64,000 nucleotides of DNA from Ectopseudomonas composti (GCF_900115475.1 NZ_FOWP01000013.1:1-64000), one strand, 5' to 3'. Positions 23,999-34,564 are shown, numbered from the stretch's first letter. Notes: generated by a model not told the origin, from the sequence alone. A program made the numbers and translations.

Positions 23999-24110
23999 GC
24001 TCCGCAGATCGGCGCTTCCGTAGGGTGGGTTAGCCGCCTGTCACGATTGCTGATTTCACCGGATCTGGATGCAGCGTAAGCCACCATCGCTGCAACGCCT
24101 TACGTCGTCT

Positions 24111-24131
24111 GGTGCGTGCGGTGCACCCTAC
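24111..24131 (-). repeat. GTAG-type REP element, copy 6 (inverted)
   Basis: Inverted copy GGTGCGTGCGGTGCACCCTAC. A partial related sequence (GTAGGGTGGGTTAG) lies about 90 bp to its left. The 24000-24190 stretch is otherwise made of repeats. Confidence 0.65.
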
Positions 24132-24157
24132 GGAGGGTCACACCTCAGGCGACACTC

Positions 24158-24184
24158 CGTAGCGCGGATTGCATCCGCGCTACG
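24158..24184 (+). repeat. Second-type REP palindrome (CGTAGCGCGGAT...)
   Basis: The 12-bp arms CGTAGCGCGGAT (24158-24169) and ATCCGCGCTACG (24173-24184) are separated by TGC. This long perfect palindrome carries GTAG at its base and lies just after the tatD stop codon, where it could act as an mRNA 3'-end structure. Confidence 0.75.
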
Positions 24185-24192
24185 CCATGGTT

Positions 24193-24975
24193 TCAGGCCA
24201 CACCAGCCAATGGGAACAGGCGTTTGAAGTTGTTCGAGGTCTGCTCGGCCAGGGTCTCGTAGCTGACGCCACGCAACACCGCCAGGTACTCGGCCACTTC
24301 ACGCACGTACTGCGGCAGGTTGGGCTTGCCGCGATGCGGTACGGGCGCCAGGTAGGGCGAGTCGGTTTCTACCAGCAGTCGATCGACCGGCACCTGGCGC
24401 GCCACTTCGCGCAACGCCTCGGCATTGCGGAAGGTGACGATGCCCGACAGGGAAATGTAGAAACCGATATCCAGCGCGGCCTTGGCCATTTCCCAGTCTT
24501 CGGTAAAGCAATGCAATACGCCGGCCTGTGGCAGCGCCGCTTCGCGTAGTAGCGCCAGGGTGTCGGCGCGGGCCTCGCGGGTATGCACGATCACCGGTTT
24601 GCCAGTGATGCGCGCGGCCTCTAGATGCAGGCGGAAGGATGCCTGCTGCAGCGCAGCGGACTCTGGCTCGTAGTGGTAATCCAGGCCCGTTTCACCAATG
24701 GCGACCACCTTGGGATGCGCCAGCTCACCGAGCAGCCAGTCCAGCGCGGGTTCTGCGCCCGGCTCCAGATCCAGTGGATGAACACCCACCGAGCAATCGA
24801 CATCGTCATAACGCTCGGCCAGGCCCTTGACCGTAGCGGCGTTATCGGCGCTGACGCCGATGCACAGGAAGTGGCCTACGCCAGCGGCGCGTGCCGCCTC
24901 CAGAGCAGCATCCAGCGAGCCGCCGTGGGCAGCGAGGTCGAGACGATCAAGGTGGCAATGTGAGTCGATCAGCAC
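24193..24975 (-). CDS. tatD: TatD family metal-dependent hydrolase
   Basis: The 260-residue TIM-barrel protein shows the metal ligands of the family: the N-terminal HCH in MLIDSHCHLDRLD, Glu in AIGETGLDYHY, His in IVHTREA and HCF, and Asp in VETDSPYLAP. TatD proteins are 3'-5' exonucleases or DNases; despite the name they are not part of the Tat translocase. It is the last gene of the long minus-strand cluster that starts upstream of fabD, 111 bp after pilZ. The paralogue (TatD, YcfH or YjjV) cannot be fixed here; the neighbourhood with holB and tmk is that of YcfH. Confidence 0.9.
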   Translation of the reverse strand: MLIDSHCHLDRLDLAAHGGSLDAALEAARAAGVGHFLCIGVSADNAATVKGLAERYDDVDCSVGVHPLDLEPGAEPALDWLLGELAHPKVVAIGETGLDYHYEPESAALQQASFRLHLEAARITGKPVIVHTREARADTLALLREAALPQAGVLHCFTEDWEMAKAALDIGFYISLSGIVTFRNAEALREVARQVPVDRLLVETDSPYLAPVPHRGKPNLPQYVREVAEYLAVLRGVSYETLAEQTSNNFKRLFPLAGVA

Positions 24976-25086
24976 AGCGGGAAAACTCGGGCAAAGGGAA
25001 AGCCCGAATTGTAATCGAAAGCGGCGGATGCCTGGTCAAGCGGGAGGGACTTTAGCCGCGACGATGCGAGTTCGCGGCCAGAAAGC

Positions 25087-25443
25087 TTACATCGTATGAG
25101 TCGGGCGGTCGGACTTCAGCGCGCCGGCGAGGTAGGTTTCGATCTTGTTGCGGGCGGTGTTGTCGCCATCGTTGAACTGCACGCCGACACCGGCAGCGCG
25201 GTTGCCTTGGGCGCCTTTCGGGGTGATCCACACCACCTTGCCGGCCACCGGAATCTTTTCCGGCTCGTCCATCAGGTTGAGCAACATGAACACTTCGTCA
25301 CCGAGCTTGTAGCTCTTGTTGGTGGGAATGAAGAGACCGCCGTTCTTGATGAAAGGCATGTAGGCCGCGTAGAGCACAGACTTGTCCTTGATGGTCAGGG
25401 ACAAGATTCCGTTACGGGGACCCAGATTGGGTGGCAGACTCAT
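25087..25443 (-). CDS. pilZ: Type IV pilus assembly protein PilZ
   Basis: The 118-residue PilZ-domain protein (residues about 10-105) has KNGGLFIPTNKSYKLGDEVFMLLNLMDEPEKIPVAGKVVWITP and ends with GVGVQFNDGD. It lacks the N-terminal RxxxR motif that binds cyclic di-GMP in other PilZ domains, which is characteristic of the founding PilZ. In P. aeruginosa PilZ is needed for type IV pilus biogenesis and binds FimX and PilB. Its place between holB and tatD is the conserved one. Confidence 0.93.
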   Translation of the reverse strand: MSLPPNLGPRNGILSLTIKDKSVLYAAYMPFIKNGGLFIPTNKSYKLGDEVFMLLNLMDEPEKIPVAGKVVWITPKGAQGNRAAGVGVQFNDGDNTARNKIETYLAGALKSDRPTHTM

Positions 25444-25569
25444 CAGCGCATTCCTGGCGTTTATTGCTTAATGGCTGATTCTAGGGCCTGTTCATGCTCA
25501 GGCGCAAACAACCAGGTGGCAGGCAGCCAGCAGAATGTGACGCCCTGCCGAATCCTGCCCCGGCGCGAC

Positions 25570-26562
25570 TCAACCGCGATCCTGCCCCGGCAGTGCCGCC
25601 CATTGCACCAGCAGGGCTTCCAGTAGCAGTACACGGTTGAGGTTGGCCTTGCCCATCACCTTCTGCCGCTGCGCGAGCAGCCATTCCTGAATCGCCAACA
25701 CCTTGGCCTGCGCGCTCTTGTCTGCCAGGTACTGCACCACCTTGCGCATATCGACCTGGCCCAGTCCTTCTTCGTCCTGAGTCAGTTGGTAGCGCAACAT
25801 CAATTGCGCCCAGTCGCAGAACCAGTCGAACAACAGATTCAGCGGCAGTGAGTTCCAGCTTTCCGCCAGTTGGCTCGGCGAGATCTGCTGCTTGAGCAGC
25901 TTCTTCACGCCCTCCACGGCCTGTGCACGCTGCTCTCGTACGCCCTGAGCCTGCAGACGCACGGCAGCCAGCGGCGAACCCACCGCGAACGTCAGCAGAT
26001 CGATGCGCTCATCATCACCCAGCTCAGGCAGCGCCTGGGCCAGCCAGGCCAGGCTCATCGCCTCGCTCGGCAACGGACAGGCCTGCTGCACGCAGCGACT
26101 CTTGATAGTCGGCAATAGCCGACTGGGCTGGTGACTGATGAGCAGTAGCACGGTATTGCCGGAGGGCTCTTCCAGGCTTTTCAGCAACGCGTTGGCGGCG
26201 TTGAGGTTCATCGCCTCAGCCGGCTCCAGCAACACCACCTTGCGCCCACCGAGTTGCGCGGTCTGCACCACGAAGTCGACCAGCTCACGCACCTGATCGA
26301 CCTTGATCGGCTTGTCCATTTCCTCGGGTTCGAGGACGAAGTTATCCGGGTGAGTGCCGGCGGCCAGAAGATGACAAGACTTGCAGTTGCCGCAGGCATC
26401 CAGCCCATTCGGGCTCTGACAGAGCAGGCGCGCCATCAGGCGTTCGGCCAGCGCACGCTTGCCGATACCGGCCGGACCATGCAGCAGATAGGCATGGGCA
26501 TGCTGGCTACGGCCGGCCAGTTGTTGCCAGAGCGATTGCTGCCAGGGATAGACCTCAGCCAC
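25570..26562 (-). CDS. holB: DNA polymerase III subunit delta'
   Basis: This 330-residue clamp-loader subunit has a degenerate P-loop (LLHGPAGIGKRALAERLMARLLC), a four-Cys zinc module (ending ACGNCKSCHLL), the SRC motif in TIKSRCVQQ and the sliding-clamp-loader fold. The start is the GTG at 26562, eight bases inside tmk, because GGAGG precedes it and the upstream frame overlaps tmk without homology. Delta' does not hydrolyse ATP itself but provides the arginine finger in the SRC motif. It lies downstream of tmk and 126 bp before pilZ. Confidence 0.93.
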   Translation of the reverse strand: MAEVYPWQQSLWQQLAGRSQHAHAYLLHGPAGIGKRALAERLMARLLCQSPNGLDACGNCKSCHLLAAGTHPDNFVLEPEEMDKPIKVDQVRELVDFVVQTAQLGGRKVVLLEPAEAMNLNAANALLKSLEEPSGNTVLLLISHQPSRLLPTIKSRCVQQACPLPSEAMSLAWLAQALPELGDDERIDLLTFAVGSPLAAVRLQAQGVREQRAQAVEGVKKLLKQQISPSQLAESWNSLPLNLLFDWFCDWAQLMLRYQLTQDEEGLGQVDMRKVVQYLADKSAQAKVLAIQEWLLAQRQKVMGKANLNRVLLLEALLVQWAALPGQDRG

Positions 26563-27187
26563 GGCAGGCCTCCAACAGGCTCGGCAGCAAGGCATCGATA
26601 TCGACCTGCACCTGGGCAAGGGTCTGCCCGGCGTCCAGCACGTGATACCGCTGTGGTGCCTGCGCAGCACGCTGCAGGTAGGCCTGGCGTACCGCTTCGA
26701 AGAAACCACGACCTTCCTGCTCGAAACGATCCAGACGTCCGCGAGCCGCCGCACGTGCCAGACCGACCTCGACCGGCAGATCGAATATCAGCGTCAGATC
26801 AGGACGAAGCTCACCCTGGACGAACTGCTCCAGCTGCGCGATGCGCTCGATGGAAAGACCACGGCCACCGCCCTGGTAGGCGTAGGTGGCATCGGTGAAA
26901 CGGTCACACAGCACAACACAGCCCCTGGCCAATGCCGGACGAATCACCTGCTGCAGGTGCTGGGCGCGGGCGGCAAAAACCAGCAGCAACTCGGTATCGG
27001 CCGCCATTTGCTCATCGCTCGGGTCGAGCAGCAATTCGCGAATACGCTCGGCCAACGGCGTCCCGCCGGGCTCACGGGTCAACAGCACATCCACGCCCTG
27101 CTCGCGCAAGCGCTCGGCCAGGTATTCGCGGTTAGTGCTTTTGCCGGCGCCTTCCGGGCCTTCCAGGGTAATAAACAGACCGGTCAC
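26555..27187 (-). CDS. tmk: Thymidylate kinase
   Basis: The 210-residue protein has the P-loop GPEGAGKSTNREYLAERL at the N-terminus, the DR(F/Y) motif in VLCDRFTDATYAYQGGGRG and the LID-region arginines in ARAAARGRLDRFE. It phosphorylates dTMP to dTDP for DNA synthesis. It is coupled to holB by an 8-bp overlap and follows mltG by 9 bp. Confidence 0.96.
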   Translation of the reverse strand: MTGLFITLEGPEGAGKSTNREYLAERLREQGVDVLLTREPGGTPLAERIRELLLDPSDEQMAADTELLLVFAARAQHLQQVIRPALARGCVVLCDRFTDATYAYQGGGRGLSIERIAQLEQFVQGELRPDLTLIFDLPVEVGLARAAARGRLDRFEQEGRGFFEAVRQAYLQRAAQAPQRYHVLDAGQTLAQVQVDIDALLPSLLEACRG

Positions 27188-27196
27188 GGATTGCCC

Positions 27197-28252
27197 TTAT
27201 TCAGTTTCGGCCGCCGCACGTGGCGCGGGGCTGGAGCGGTAGTCGGCGCGACGCTTGAGCTGGTATTCGCGCACGGCGCGATTGTGCTCGGCCAGAGTGT
27301 TGGAAAACACGTGGCTACCGTCACCTCGCGCGACGAAATACAAGGTGGTGCCATCAAGCGGGTTGAGCGCGGCATTGATCGCCTCGCGGCCGACCATGGC
27401 AATCGGCGTCGGCGGCATGCCGTCGATGGTATAGGTGTTGTAGGGCGTCGGCGTACGCAGGTCGGCGCGGGTGATGCGGCCGTTGTAGCGCTCGCCCATG
27501 CCGTAGATCACGGTCGGGTCGGTCTGCAGGCGCATGCCCATGCGCAGACGCCGGACGAACACACCGGCGATCTCGCCGCGCTCCTCGGGCACACCGGTTT
27601 CCTTCTCGATCATCGAGGCCATGATCAGCGCGTCGTAGGGTTCGCGATAAGGCAAGCCCTCGGCACGCTGCTGCCACTCTTCATCCAGTACGCTTTCAAG
27701 GCGCGCGTTGGCCTGCTTGAGCAGGTCTTCGTCGCTCATGCCGCGTACGTAGCGATAGGTATCGGGGAAAAAGCGCCCTTCCGGGTTCTGCCCAGCAAGG
27801 CCCAGGCGCTCCATCAACTGAACATCGCTGAGGTCAGCCAGACGCTGCTCCAGGCGCTCCTGACGCCCCAGGGCCGCGCGCACCTGACGGAAGTTCCAGC
27901 CCTCGACCAGGGTCAGGCTGTACTGCACCACCTCACCACGCTGCCACAGGCCGAGCATGTCTCGCGCCGTCTGTTGCGGCAGCAAGCGATACTCGCCGCT
28001 GTGCATGGCCGGAGCACGCAGGTTGAAACGCCAGTAAAGACGCAACCAGAAGGCGTTGTCGATCACGCCCTCCGTCTCCAGACGATTGAGCATGCCGCTC
28101 GGCGTGGCGCCGGACGGCACCTCCAGGAGCATTTCTCCATTCAGATGCAGAGGCTGCTCGAGTGCCCTCTGCTGCTGCCAGGCGGCACCGACCACCAGCA
28201 GCGCAGCCAGCAACACGCCGCATTCAAGCAGCACCAAGATCTTGCGTAGCAC
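27197..28252 (-). CDS. mltG: Endolytic murein transglycosylase MltG (YceG)
   Basis: The 351-residue protein has one N-terminal membrane segment (about 3-25), a LysM-like region, and the YceG catalytic domain with Glu in MASMIEKETGVPEERGEIAGVFVRRL and the conserved DPTVIYGMG...TPYNTYTIDGMPPTPI. MltG cuts nascent glycan strands at the inner membrane and acts as a terminase of peptidoglycan synthesis. It lies between pabC (3 bp gap) and tmk. Confidence 0.95.
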   Translation of the reverse strand: MLRKILVLLECGVLLAALLVVGAAWQQQRALEQPLHLNGEMLLEVPSGATPSGMLNRLETEGVIDNAFWLRLYWRFNLRAPAMHSGEYRLLPQQTARDMLGLWQRGEVVQYSLTLVEGWNFRQVRAALGRQERLEQRLADLSDVQLMERLGLAGQNPEGRFFPDTYRYVRGMSDEDLLKQANARLESVLDEEWQQRAEGLPYREPYDALIMASMIEKETGVPEERGEIAGVFVRRLRMGMRLQTDPTVIYGMGERYNGRITRADLRTPTPYNTYTIDGMPPTPIAMVGREAINAALNPLDGTTLYFVARGDGSHVFSNTLAEHNRAVREYQLKRRADYRSSPAPRAAAETE

Positions 28253-28255
28253 CAG

Positions 28256-29070
28256 TTATTTACTCAGTAGGTCGCAGACGATGGCCTGCAGTTTACGGGT
28301 GAGCGGCCCGACCGACCAGTGTCGCTCTTGCAGCGCCCGCACAGGCCAGATGCCGTAAAGGCTGTTGCAAAGAAAGACTTCGTCGGCGCTCAGCAGTTCG
28401 TCGAAGGAAATATCGCGTAACTCGACAGGCAGCCCGAGCAACTGCGCCTGCTGCAGGATCTCTGCGCGCATCACACCGGCCACGCCACACCGCGATAGAT
28501 CGGCCGTCACCAGCCCTCCGTCGACGACGATAAACAGGTTGCTGTACACGCCCTCGATAACCCGGCCACTGCTGTCGCGCATCAGCCCTTCGGCGTACTC
28601 GGCTTCCTGCCATTCAGCGCGCGCCAGCACCTGCTCCAGGCGATTGAGGTGCTTGAGCCCGGCCAGCAGTGGCTGCTCGGCCAGGCGCGTCTCGCAAGGA
28701 AACAGACACACGCCCTGCTCGGCATGCGCCACAGGGTACTGCGGTAACGGCGCGGCCTGCAGGATGCGCAGCGGCTGACAGGGCTGCGGCGGCGCATAGC
28801 CACGCTGGCCCTCGCCACGGGTGACGATGAGTTTGGCTACGCCCTCGCCCAGCTGCCCGGCGAACGCCTGCAGCTCGTGCTCCATGAGAACCAGATCGAG
28901 GGGAATGGACAGGCGCCGGCAACCATCGGCCAGGCGCACCAAATGCCGCGTCAGCAGCGGAATGTGCCCGCCACGCACGGCAATGGTCTCGAACAGACCA
29001 TCGCCGTAAGCCAGGCCACGGTCGCGAACCGACAACTGCTCGCCGGGCACGCCGTTGACCCAGCTCAGCA

Positions 29071-29071
<1 letters not shown>
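28256..29071 (-). CDS. pabC: Aminodeoxychorismate lyase
   Basis: This 271-residue fold-type IV PLP enzyme releases pyruvate from 4-amino-4-deoxychorismate to give p-aminobenzoate for folate. It shows RDRGLAYGDGLFETI near residue 20, the PLP Lys in LAGLKHLNRLEQVLA (about 140) and the EGVYSNLFIV cofactor-binding stretch. The ATG at 29071 shares its A with the fabF stop codon (TGATG), so the two are translationally coupled; the longer frame running into fabF is not real. The order fabF-pabC-mltG-tmk-holB is conserved in gamma-proteobacteria. Confidence 0.95.
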
Positions 29072-30315
<1,244 letters not shown>

Positions 30316-30363
30316 AGCAATCTCCTCTTGTTCTACTCAGGCGCCACATGCGCCTTGCACGTA

Positions 30364-30402
30364 AAGAAAAACCGCACGCCTGATGAGGGCAGTGCGGCTT
30401 TT
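30364..30402 (-). terminator. Terminator between acpP and fabF
   Basis: CCGCAC...GTGCGG stems flanked by A and T runs form a hairpin with a long loop. On the minus strand it ends in T residues after AAGCCGCAC...GTGCGGTTTTT. It would act as partial read-through control, giving acpP much higher mRNA levels than fabF. Confidence 0.75.
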
Positions 30403-30426
30403 CTCGGTCAGAAAGCTGACGGTGAC

Positions 30427-30663
30427 TTATTGCGCGTGGGCAGTCACGTAGTCGATAGCTTCCTGAACGGTGGTGATTTTCTCAGCTTGCTCGTCCGGGA
30501 TCTCGGTCTCGAATTCTTCCTCGAGAGCCATCACCAGCTCAACGGTGTCAAGAGAGTCGGCACCCAGGTCTTCAACGAAGGAAGCGCTGTTGGTTACTTC
30601 CTCTTCCTTGACGCCAAGTTGCTCAGCAACGATTTTCTTGACGCGTTCTTCGATGGTGCTCAT
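30427..30663 (-). CDS. acpP: Acyl carrier protein
   Basis: The 78-residue acidic four-helix protein carries the phosphopantetheine attachment Ser in GADSLDTVELVMALEEEF (Ser37 including Met). It shuttles acyl chains in fatty acid, LPS and phospholipid synthesis. It has its own promoter (30715-30742) and a terminator after it, consistent with its very high expression. Confidence 0.98.
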   Translation of the reverse strand: MSTIEERVKKIVAEQLGVKEEEVTNSASFVEDLGADSLDTVELVMALEEEFETEIPDEQAEKITTVQEAIDYVTAHAQ

Positions 30664-30714
30664 ACCTTGTTTTCACTCCTATTGGACAAATCCAGGCAGC
30701 TGGTAGCGGCCAAG

Positions 30715-30742
30715 TGTATAGAAAGGGTTTTTAGCATTTCAA
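30715..30742 (-). promoter_or_regulatory. Strong promoter of acpP
   Basis: On the minus strand TTGAAA (30737-30742) and TATACA (30715-30720) are separated by 16 bp. The leader to the acpP ATG would be about 45 nt. It matches five of six bases of the sigma-70 consensus in the -35 and is AT-rich in the spacer. Confidence 0.75.
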
Positions 30743-30864
30743 GCTGAATGCCGGGGAGCCCCCAGGAACACTTCAACGATCTGTCTATAAACCTGTTGCA
30801 GCTTTATAACGGATTTTAGACAGCGACTATGACAGTTTTCTGATGGCTCGCGTCACATTCGAGA

Positions 30865-30884
30865 GCCTCCGATCATTCGGAGGC
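30865..30884. other. Hairpin downstream of fabG
   Basis: GCCTCCGA-TCAT-TCGGAGGC lies just after the fabG stop. The T run is on the plus-strand side only, so as a minus-strand terminator it is weak; it may instead stabilise the 3' end of the fabD-fabG mRNA. Confidence 0.4.
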
Positions 30885-30891
30885 GCCCTTT

Positions 30892-31635
30892 TTAGCTCAT
30901 GTACATACCGCCGTTCACCGGGATAGTAGCCCCTGTGACGTATCCTGCGCCATCGGAAGCCAGGAAACCGACGACCTTGGCGATCTCTTCAGCCTGACCC
31001 AGGCGACCCAGCGGAATCTGCGTCAGCAGCGCGTCACGCTGGCCTTCCGGCAGCTCACGGGTCATGTCGGTATCGATGAAACCCGGGGCCACCGAGTTGA
31101 CAGTGATACCGCGCGAACCCACTTCACGCGCCAGAGCGCGGCTGAAGCCCTCCAGACCGGCTTTGGCTGCAGCGTAGTTGACCTGACCGGCATTACCCAT
31201 GGCCCCAACGACGGAGCCGATGTTGATGATGCGCCCGAAACGCGCTTTGGTCATGCCACGCAGTACGGCCTTGGACAGACGGTAGAGACTGTTCAAGTTG
31301 GTGTTGATGACATCATGCCACTCGTCGTCCTTCATGCGCAGCATCAGGTTATCGCGGGTGATGCCGGCGTTGTTGACCAGGATCAGTGGCTGACCAAGAT
31401 GTTGCTGAATGTGTTCGAGGGTAGTGGCAACCGATTCGTCGTTGCTCACGTCGAGCACCAGGCCGGCGCCTTCGACGCCATTGGCCTTGAGGGTTTCAGC
31501 GATGCGCTCGGCACCCGAGGCGCTGGTGGCAGTGCCGATGACGATGGCGCCCTGACGACCCAGTTCCAGGGCGATTGCCTGGCCGATGCCACGGCTGGCG
31601 CCGGTAACCAGCGCGACCTTACCTTGCAGACTCAT
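30892..31635 (-). CDS. fabG: 3-oxoacyl-ACP reductase FabG
   Basis: The 247-residue short-chain dehydrogenase has the NADPH fold VTGASRGIGQAIALELG, NNAGITRDNLMLRM, catalytic Ser in IGSVVGAMG and Tyr-Lys in NYAAAKAGLEGFSRAL. It reduces beta-ketoacyl-ACP in each elongation round. It lies 15 bp downstream of fabD. Confidence 0.96.
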   Translation of the reverse strand: MSLQGKVALVTGASRGIGQAIALELGRQGAIVIGTATSASGAERIAETLKANGVEGAGLVLDVSNDESVATTLEHIQQHLGQPLILVNNAGITRDNLMLRMKDDEWHDVINTNLNSLYRLSKAVLRGMTKARFGRIINIGSVVGAMGNAGQVNYAAAKAGLEGFSRALAREVGSRGITVNSVAPGFIDTDMTRELPEGQRDALLTQIPLGRLGQAEEIAKVVGFLASDGAGYVTGATIPVNGGMYMS

Positions 31636-31650
31636 GTTCGTTCTCCTTTC

Positions 31651-32589
31651 TCAAGCCAACGCAGCACGAGCGGCAGCGAAAGCATCGGGGGTATCCAGGT
31701 TGTAAGTGTTGATGCCTTTGACGCAGCGCTTGTTCAGACCACTCAGCACCTTGCCGGGACCGCACTCGACTAGGTCGGTCACGCCCTGCTCGGACAGACG
31801 CACCATCGACTCGACCCAACGCACCGGGCTGTACAACTGCGCCAGCAAGTCGGCCTTGAGAGTGCCCAGATCCGATACCACTGCGGCACTGACGTTCTGT
31901 ACCAGCGGAATCTGCGGTGCTTGCCAATTCAGGGCCTCGACCGACTCGGCGAAACGCTCGGCGGCAGGCTTCATCAGCGCACAATGCGACGGCACGCTGA
32001 CCGGCAGCGCCATGGCGCGCTTGGCGCCACGCGCCTTGCAGGCCTCGATGGCGCGCTCGACGGCAGCAGCGCTACCCGCGATCACCACCTGCCCCGGCGC
32101 ATTGAAGTTCACTGCGCTGACCACATCGCCCTGCGCCGCCTCGGCGCATGCGGCCAGCACATCGGCATCTTCCAGACCGAGGATGGCGGCCATGCCGCCC
32201 TGCCCGGCCGGCACAGCCTGCTGCATCAACTGACCACGACGCTCCACCAGCTTCACGGCATCGGCAAAGCCAATGCTGCCAGCAGCTACCAGAGCGGAGT
32301 ATTCACCCAGGCTATGACCAGCGACGAATGCCGGCTTGGCGCCGCCCTCGGCCTGCCACAGGCGCCACAAGGCGATGGAGGCGGTGAGAATGGCCGGCTG
32401 AGTCTTGTCGGTCTGATTCAGTTGCTCTTCCGGCCCTTGCTGGGTCAATGCCCAGAGGTCATAGCCGAGCGCTTCGGAAGCCTCGCCGAAGGTATCGAGC
32501 ACCAGTTTCTGCTGGGCACCGTGATCGGCGAGCATGGCCAGGGCTTGCGAACCCTGACCGGGGAAGACGAATGCGAGGGATGCAGACAT
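31651..32589 (-). CDS. fabD: Malonyl-CoA:ACP transacylase
   Basis: The 312-residue protein has the oxyanion PGQGSQ motif at the N-terminus and the nucleophile Ser in GHSLGEYSALVAAG (about 92). It transfers malonyl from CoA to ACP. ATG 32589 is chosen because AAGGGA precedes it and the family starts with this segment; the longer frame is unsupported. Confidence 0.96.
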   Translation of the reverse strand: MSASLAFVFPGQGSQALAMLADHGAQQKLVLDTFGEASEALGYDLWALTQQGPEEQLNQTDKTQPAILTASIALWRLWQAEGGAKPAFVAGHSLGEYSALVAAGSIGFADAVKLVERRGQLMQQAVPAGQGGMAAILGLEDADVLAACAEAAQGDVVSAVNFNAPGQVVIAGSAAAVERAIEACKARGAKRAMALPVSVPSHCALMKPAAERFAESVEALNWQAPQIPLVQNVSAAVVSDLGTLKADLLAQLYSPVRWVESMVRLSEQGVTDLVECGPGKVLSGLNKRCVKGINTYNLDTPDAFAAARAALA

Positions 32590-32718
32590 GAAAAAGTCCC
32601 TTGAGTCGAAAAAACCACACCAGAACGAATCCGGTGCAGAAAACTGACAGTTGGATGGCAGGCCGCGTGTCGCGGTCACATTCCAGGCGATGAGTCCCGG
32701 CCAGCGAAGGCGACGAGT

Positions 32719-33729
32719 CTACAACAACAAGTCTTCAAGTCGACCATGCAGTCGCTGCGGCAAATTCTCCTGCACCTCGCGCAATGCACAGCGAATGGCA
32801 CTCTGGAAGCTCTCCTGCCCGGCCGCGCCGTGACTCTTGACCACGATGCCCTGCAGACCGAGGAAGCTCGCACCATTGTGCCTGGCTGGCGCCAGGTCGG
32901 CCTTGAGACGGCGCAGCAGCGGCATCGCCAAGGCACCAATCGCCTGAGCGAACAGTCCTTCGCTGAACAGTGTTTCGACCCTTCCGGTAATCATCTTGGC
33001 AAGGCCTTCGCTGGACTTGAGCAGGATATTGCCGACAAAACCGTCGCACACCACGACATCGGCTTCGCCGCGATACACCCCATCACCCTCTATATAGCCG
33101 ATGAAGTTCAGCCCCTGAGCCTGCTGCAGCATATTGGCCGCCAGCTTGACCTGCTGATTACCCTTGATGTCTTCGGTGCCGACATTGAGCAAGGCGACCC
33201 GCGGCCGAGACACACCAAGCGTCTCGGCCGCCACAGCGCCCATGATGGCGAACTGGTAGAGGTGCTCGGCACTGCAATCGACGTTGGCCCCCAAATCCAG
33301 CAAGTAGCAGTGACCGCGCTCAGTGGGAATCGGGCTGACCATGGCCGGCCTGTCGATGCCCGGCAGCGTCTTCAGCACATAGCGCGACAAAGCCATCAGC
33401 GCACCGGTATTGCCGGCGCTGACGCAGGCGTGCGCCTGGCGCTGACGCACCATTTCCAGCGCCACGCGCATCGAGGCATCGGGCTTGCCACGCAAGGCCT
33501 GGGCCGGACGCTCGTCCATGGCGATCACTTCGCAGGCATGATGAACCTGCAGGCGAGCGCGATCGACGCCGGAATGGCGAGCAAGCTGTTCTTCGATGAG
33601 GGGAGCTTGACCGACGAGGGTCAGGTGCAGCGAGGGGAATTCGGCCAACGCAGAAATGCAGGCCGGAACAATGCAGTGGGGACCGAAGTCCCCACCCATT
33701 GCATCAATCGCGATGATCGAGGCGGACAA
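32719..33729 (-). CDS. plsX: Phosphate acyltransferase PlsX
   Basis: The 336-residue protein starts with IIAIDAMGGDFGPHCIVPAC, typical of PlsX, and has SAGNTGALMALS and VCDGFVGNILLKSSEGLA. It makes acyl-phosphate from acyl-ACP for phospholipid synthesis. It follows rpmF by 3 bp. The 129-bp gap before fabD contains no clear terminator. Confidence 0.96.
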   Translation of the reverse strand: MSASIIAIDAMGGDFGPHCIVPACISALAEFPSLHLTLVGQAPLIEEQLARHSGVDRARLQVHHACEVIAMDERPAQALRGKPDASMRVALEMVRQRQAHACVSAGNTGALMALSRYVLKTLPGIDRPAMVSPIPTERGHCYLLDLGANVDCSAEHLYQFAIMGAVAAETLGVSRPRVALLNVGTEDIKGNQQVKLAANMLQQAQGLNFIGYIEGDGVYRGEADVVVCDGFVGNILLKSSEGLAKMITGRVETLFSEGLFAQAIGALAMPLLRRLKADLAPARHNGASFLGLQGIVVKSHGAAGQESFQSAIRCALREVQENLPQRLHGRLEDLLL

Positions 33730-33732
33730 GGA

Positions 33733-33915
33733 TTACTCGTCAGCGCCCTTGTCGATCACTTTGCGACCGCGGTACACGCCTTCCGGAGAAACGTGGTGGC
33801 GCAGGTGAACTTCACCGGTGCTCTTCTCTACGGACAGAGTGCTGGCCTCGAGGGCGTCGTGCGAACGACGCATGTCGCGGGCGGAACGGGATTTTTTGTT
33901 CTGCTGAACAGCCAT
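33733..33915 (-). CDS. rpmF: 50S ribosomal protein L32
   Basis: The 60-residue basic protein starts MAVQQNKKSRSARDMRRSHDAL, the conserved L32 N-terminus. It lacks the Cys-based zinc motif of some bacterial L32 forms, as is normal in gamma-proteobacteria. It is coupled to plsX and follows yceD by 13 bp, the classical yceD-rpmF-plsX order. Confidence 0.98.
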   Translation of the reverse strand: MAVQQNKKSRSARDMRRSHDALEASTLSVEKSTGEVHLRHHVSPEGVYRGRKVIDKGADE

Positions 33916-33928
33916 AATTCATTAACTC

Positions 33929-34456
33929 CTAAACGTTTGGGTCACGCTTTAACTGCGCCAATACACTGAACGGGTTGGACCGCGATACCTCGTCCTCGCC
34001 CGGCTCGGGCTCATCGAGACCGTCCGGCTGCTGGCAATCACCTGGGGCGTGAGCAGGAACGATCGGCAGGGCGAGAAGCAATTCTTCCTCGACCAGACCG
34101 AGCAGCTCCAGCGGCTCTTCACCCACTTCCAGCACGTCGTAGCCCTTCGGCAAGGACTGAGTGTTCGCTCCAACCCGAACCACGGCGTATTCACATTCGC
34201 TGCGGATGGGTAGCGCGACCAGCTCCAGACAACGCTGGCAGACCATTTTGACCTCAACCTCGAGCTCACTGCGGATAACCACAGTTTTCTGCTCGTCACG
34301 GGCGAAATGAAACTTCGCCTGCACAACGCCAGCCGTATCGGCAAGCGGGTCGCAGAGACGCGGCAGGCTGGCCAGTTCGAGCTGCCCTTCTAGGGTAGCT
34401 TCGCGGTCGGCGAGCTTGCGCGGATCAACGTGAGGTGGAATCGGCCCATTCAACAT
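33929..34456 (-). CDS. yceD: YceD family protein (DUF177)
   Basis: The 175-residue protein has the DUF177 pattern: MVCQRCLELVALPI in the centre and an acidic C-terminal third (VEEELLLALPIVPAH ... EDEVSRSNPFSVLAQLK). YceD homologues are linked to 23S rRNA accumulation and ribosome assembly; the mechanism is unsettled. It is first in the plsX-fab cluster and divergent from maf with 108 bp between. Confidence 0.93.
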   Translation of the reverse strand: MLNGPIPPHVDPRKLADREATLEGQLELASLPRLCDPLADTAGVVQAKFHFARDEQKTVVIRSELEVEVKMVCQRCLELVALPIRSECEYAVVRVGANTQSLPKGYDVLEVGEEPLELLGLVEEELLLALPIVPAHAPGDCQQPDGLDEPEPGEDEVSRSNPFSVLAQLKRDPNV

Positions 34457-34564
34457 AGGCGCAGCATTCTAGGGATGCACCCTGCCGCTGTCAAAGGAAA
34501 TTCAGCCTGTTTTCGAGCAGTGGCGATCAGTAGAATTTCCCACCTGCCTAATAAGGAAGAGAAC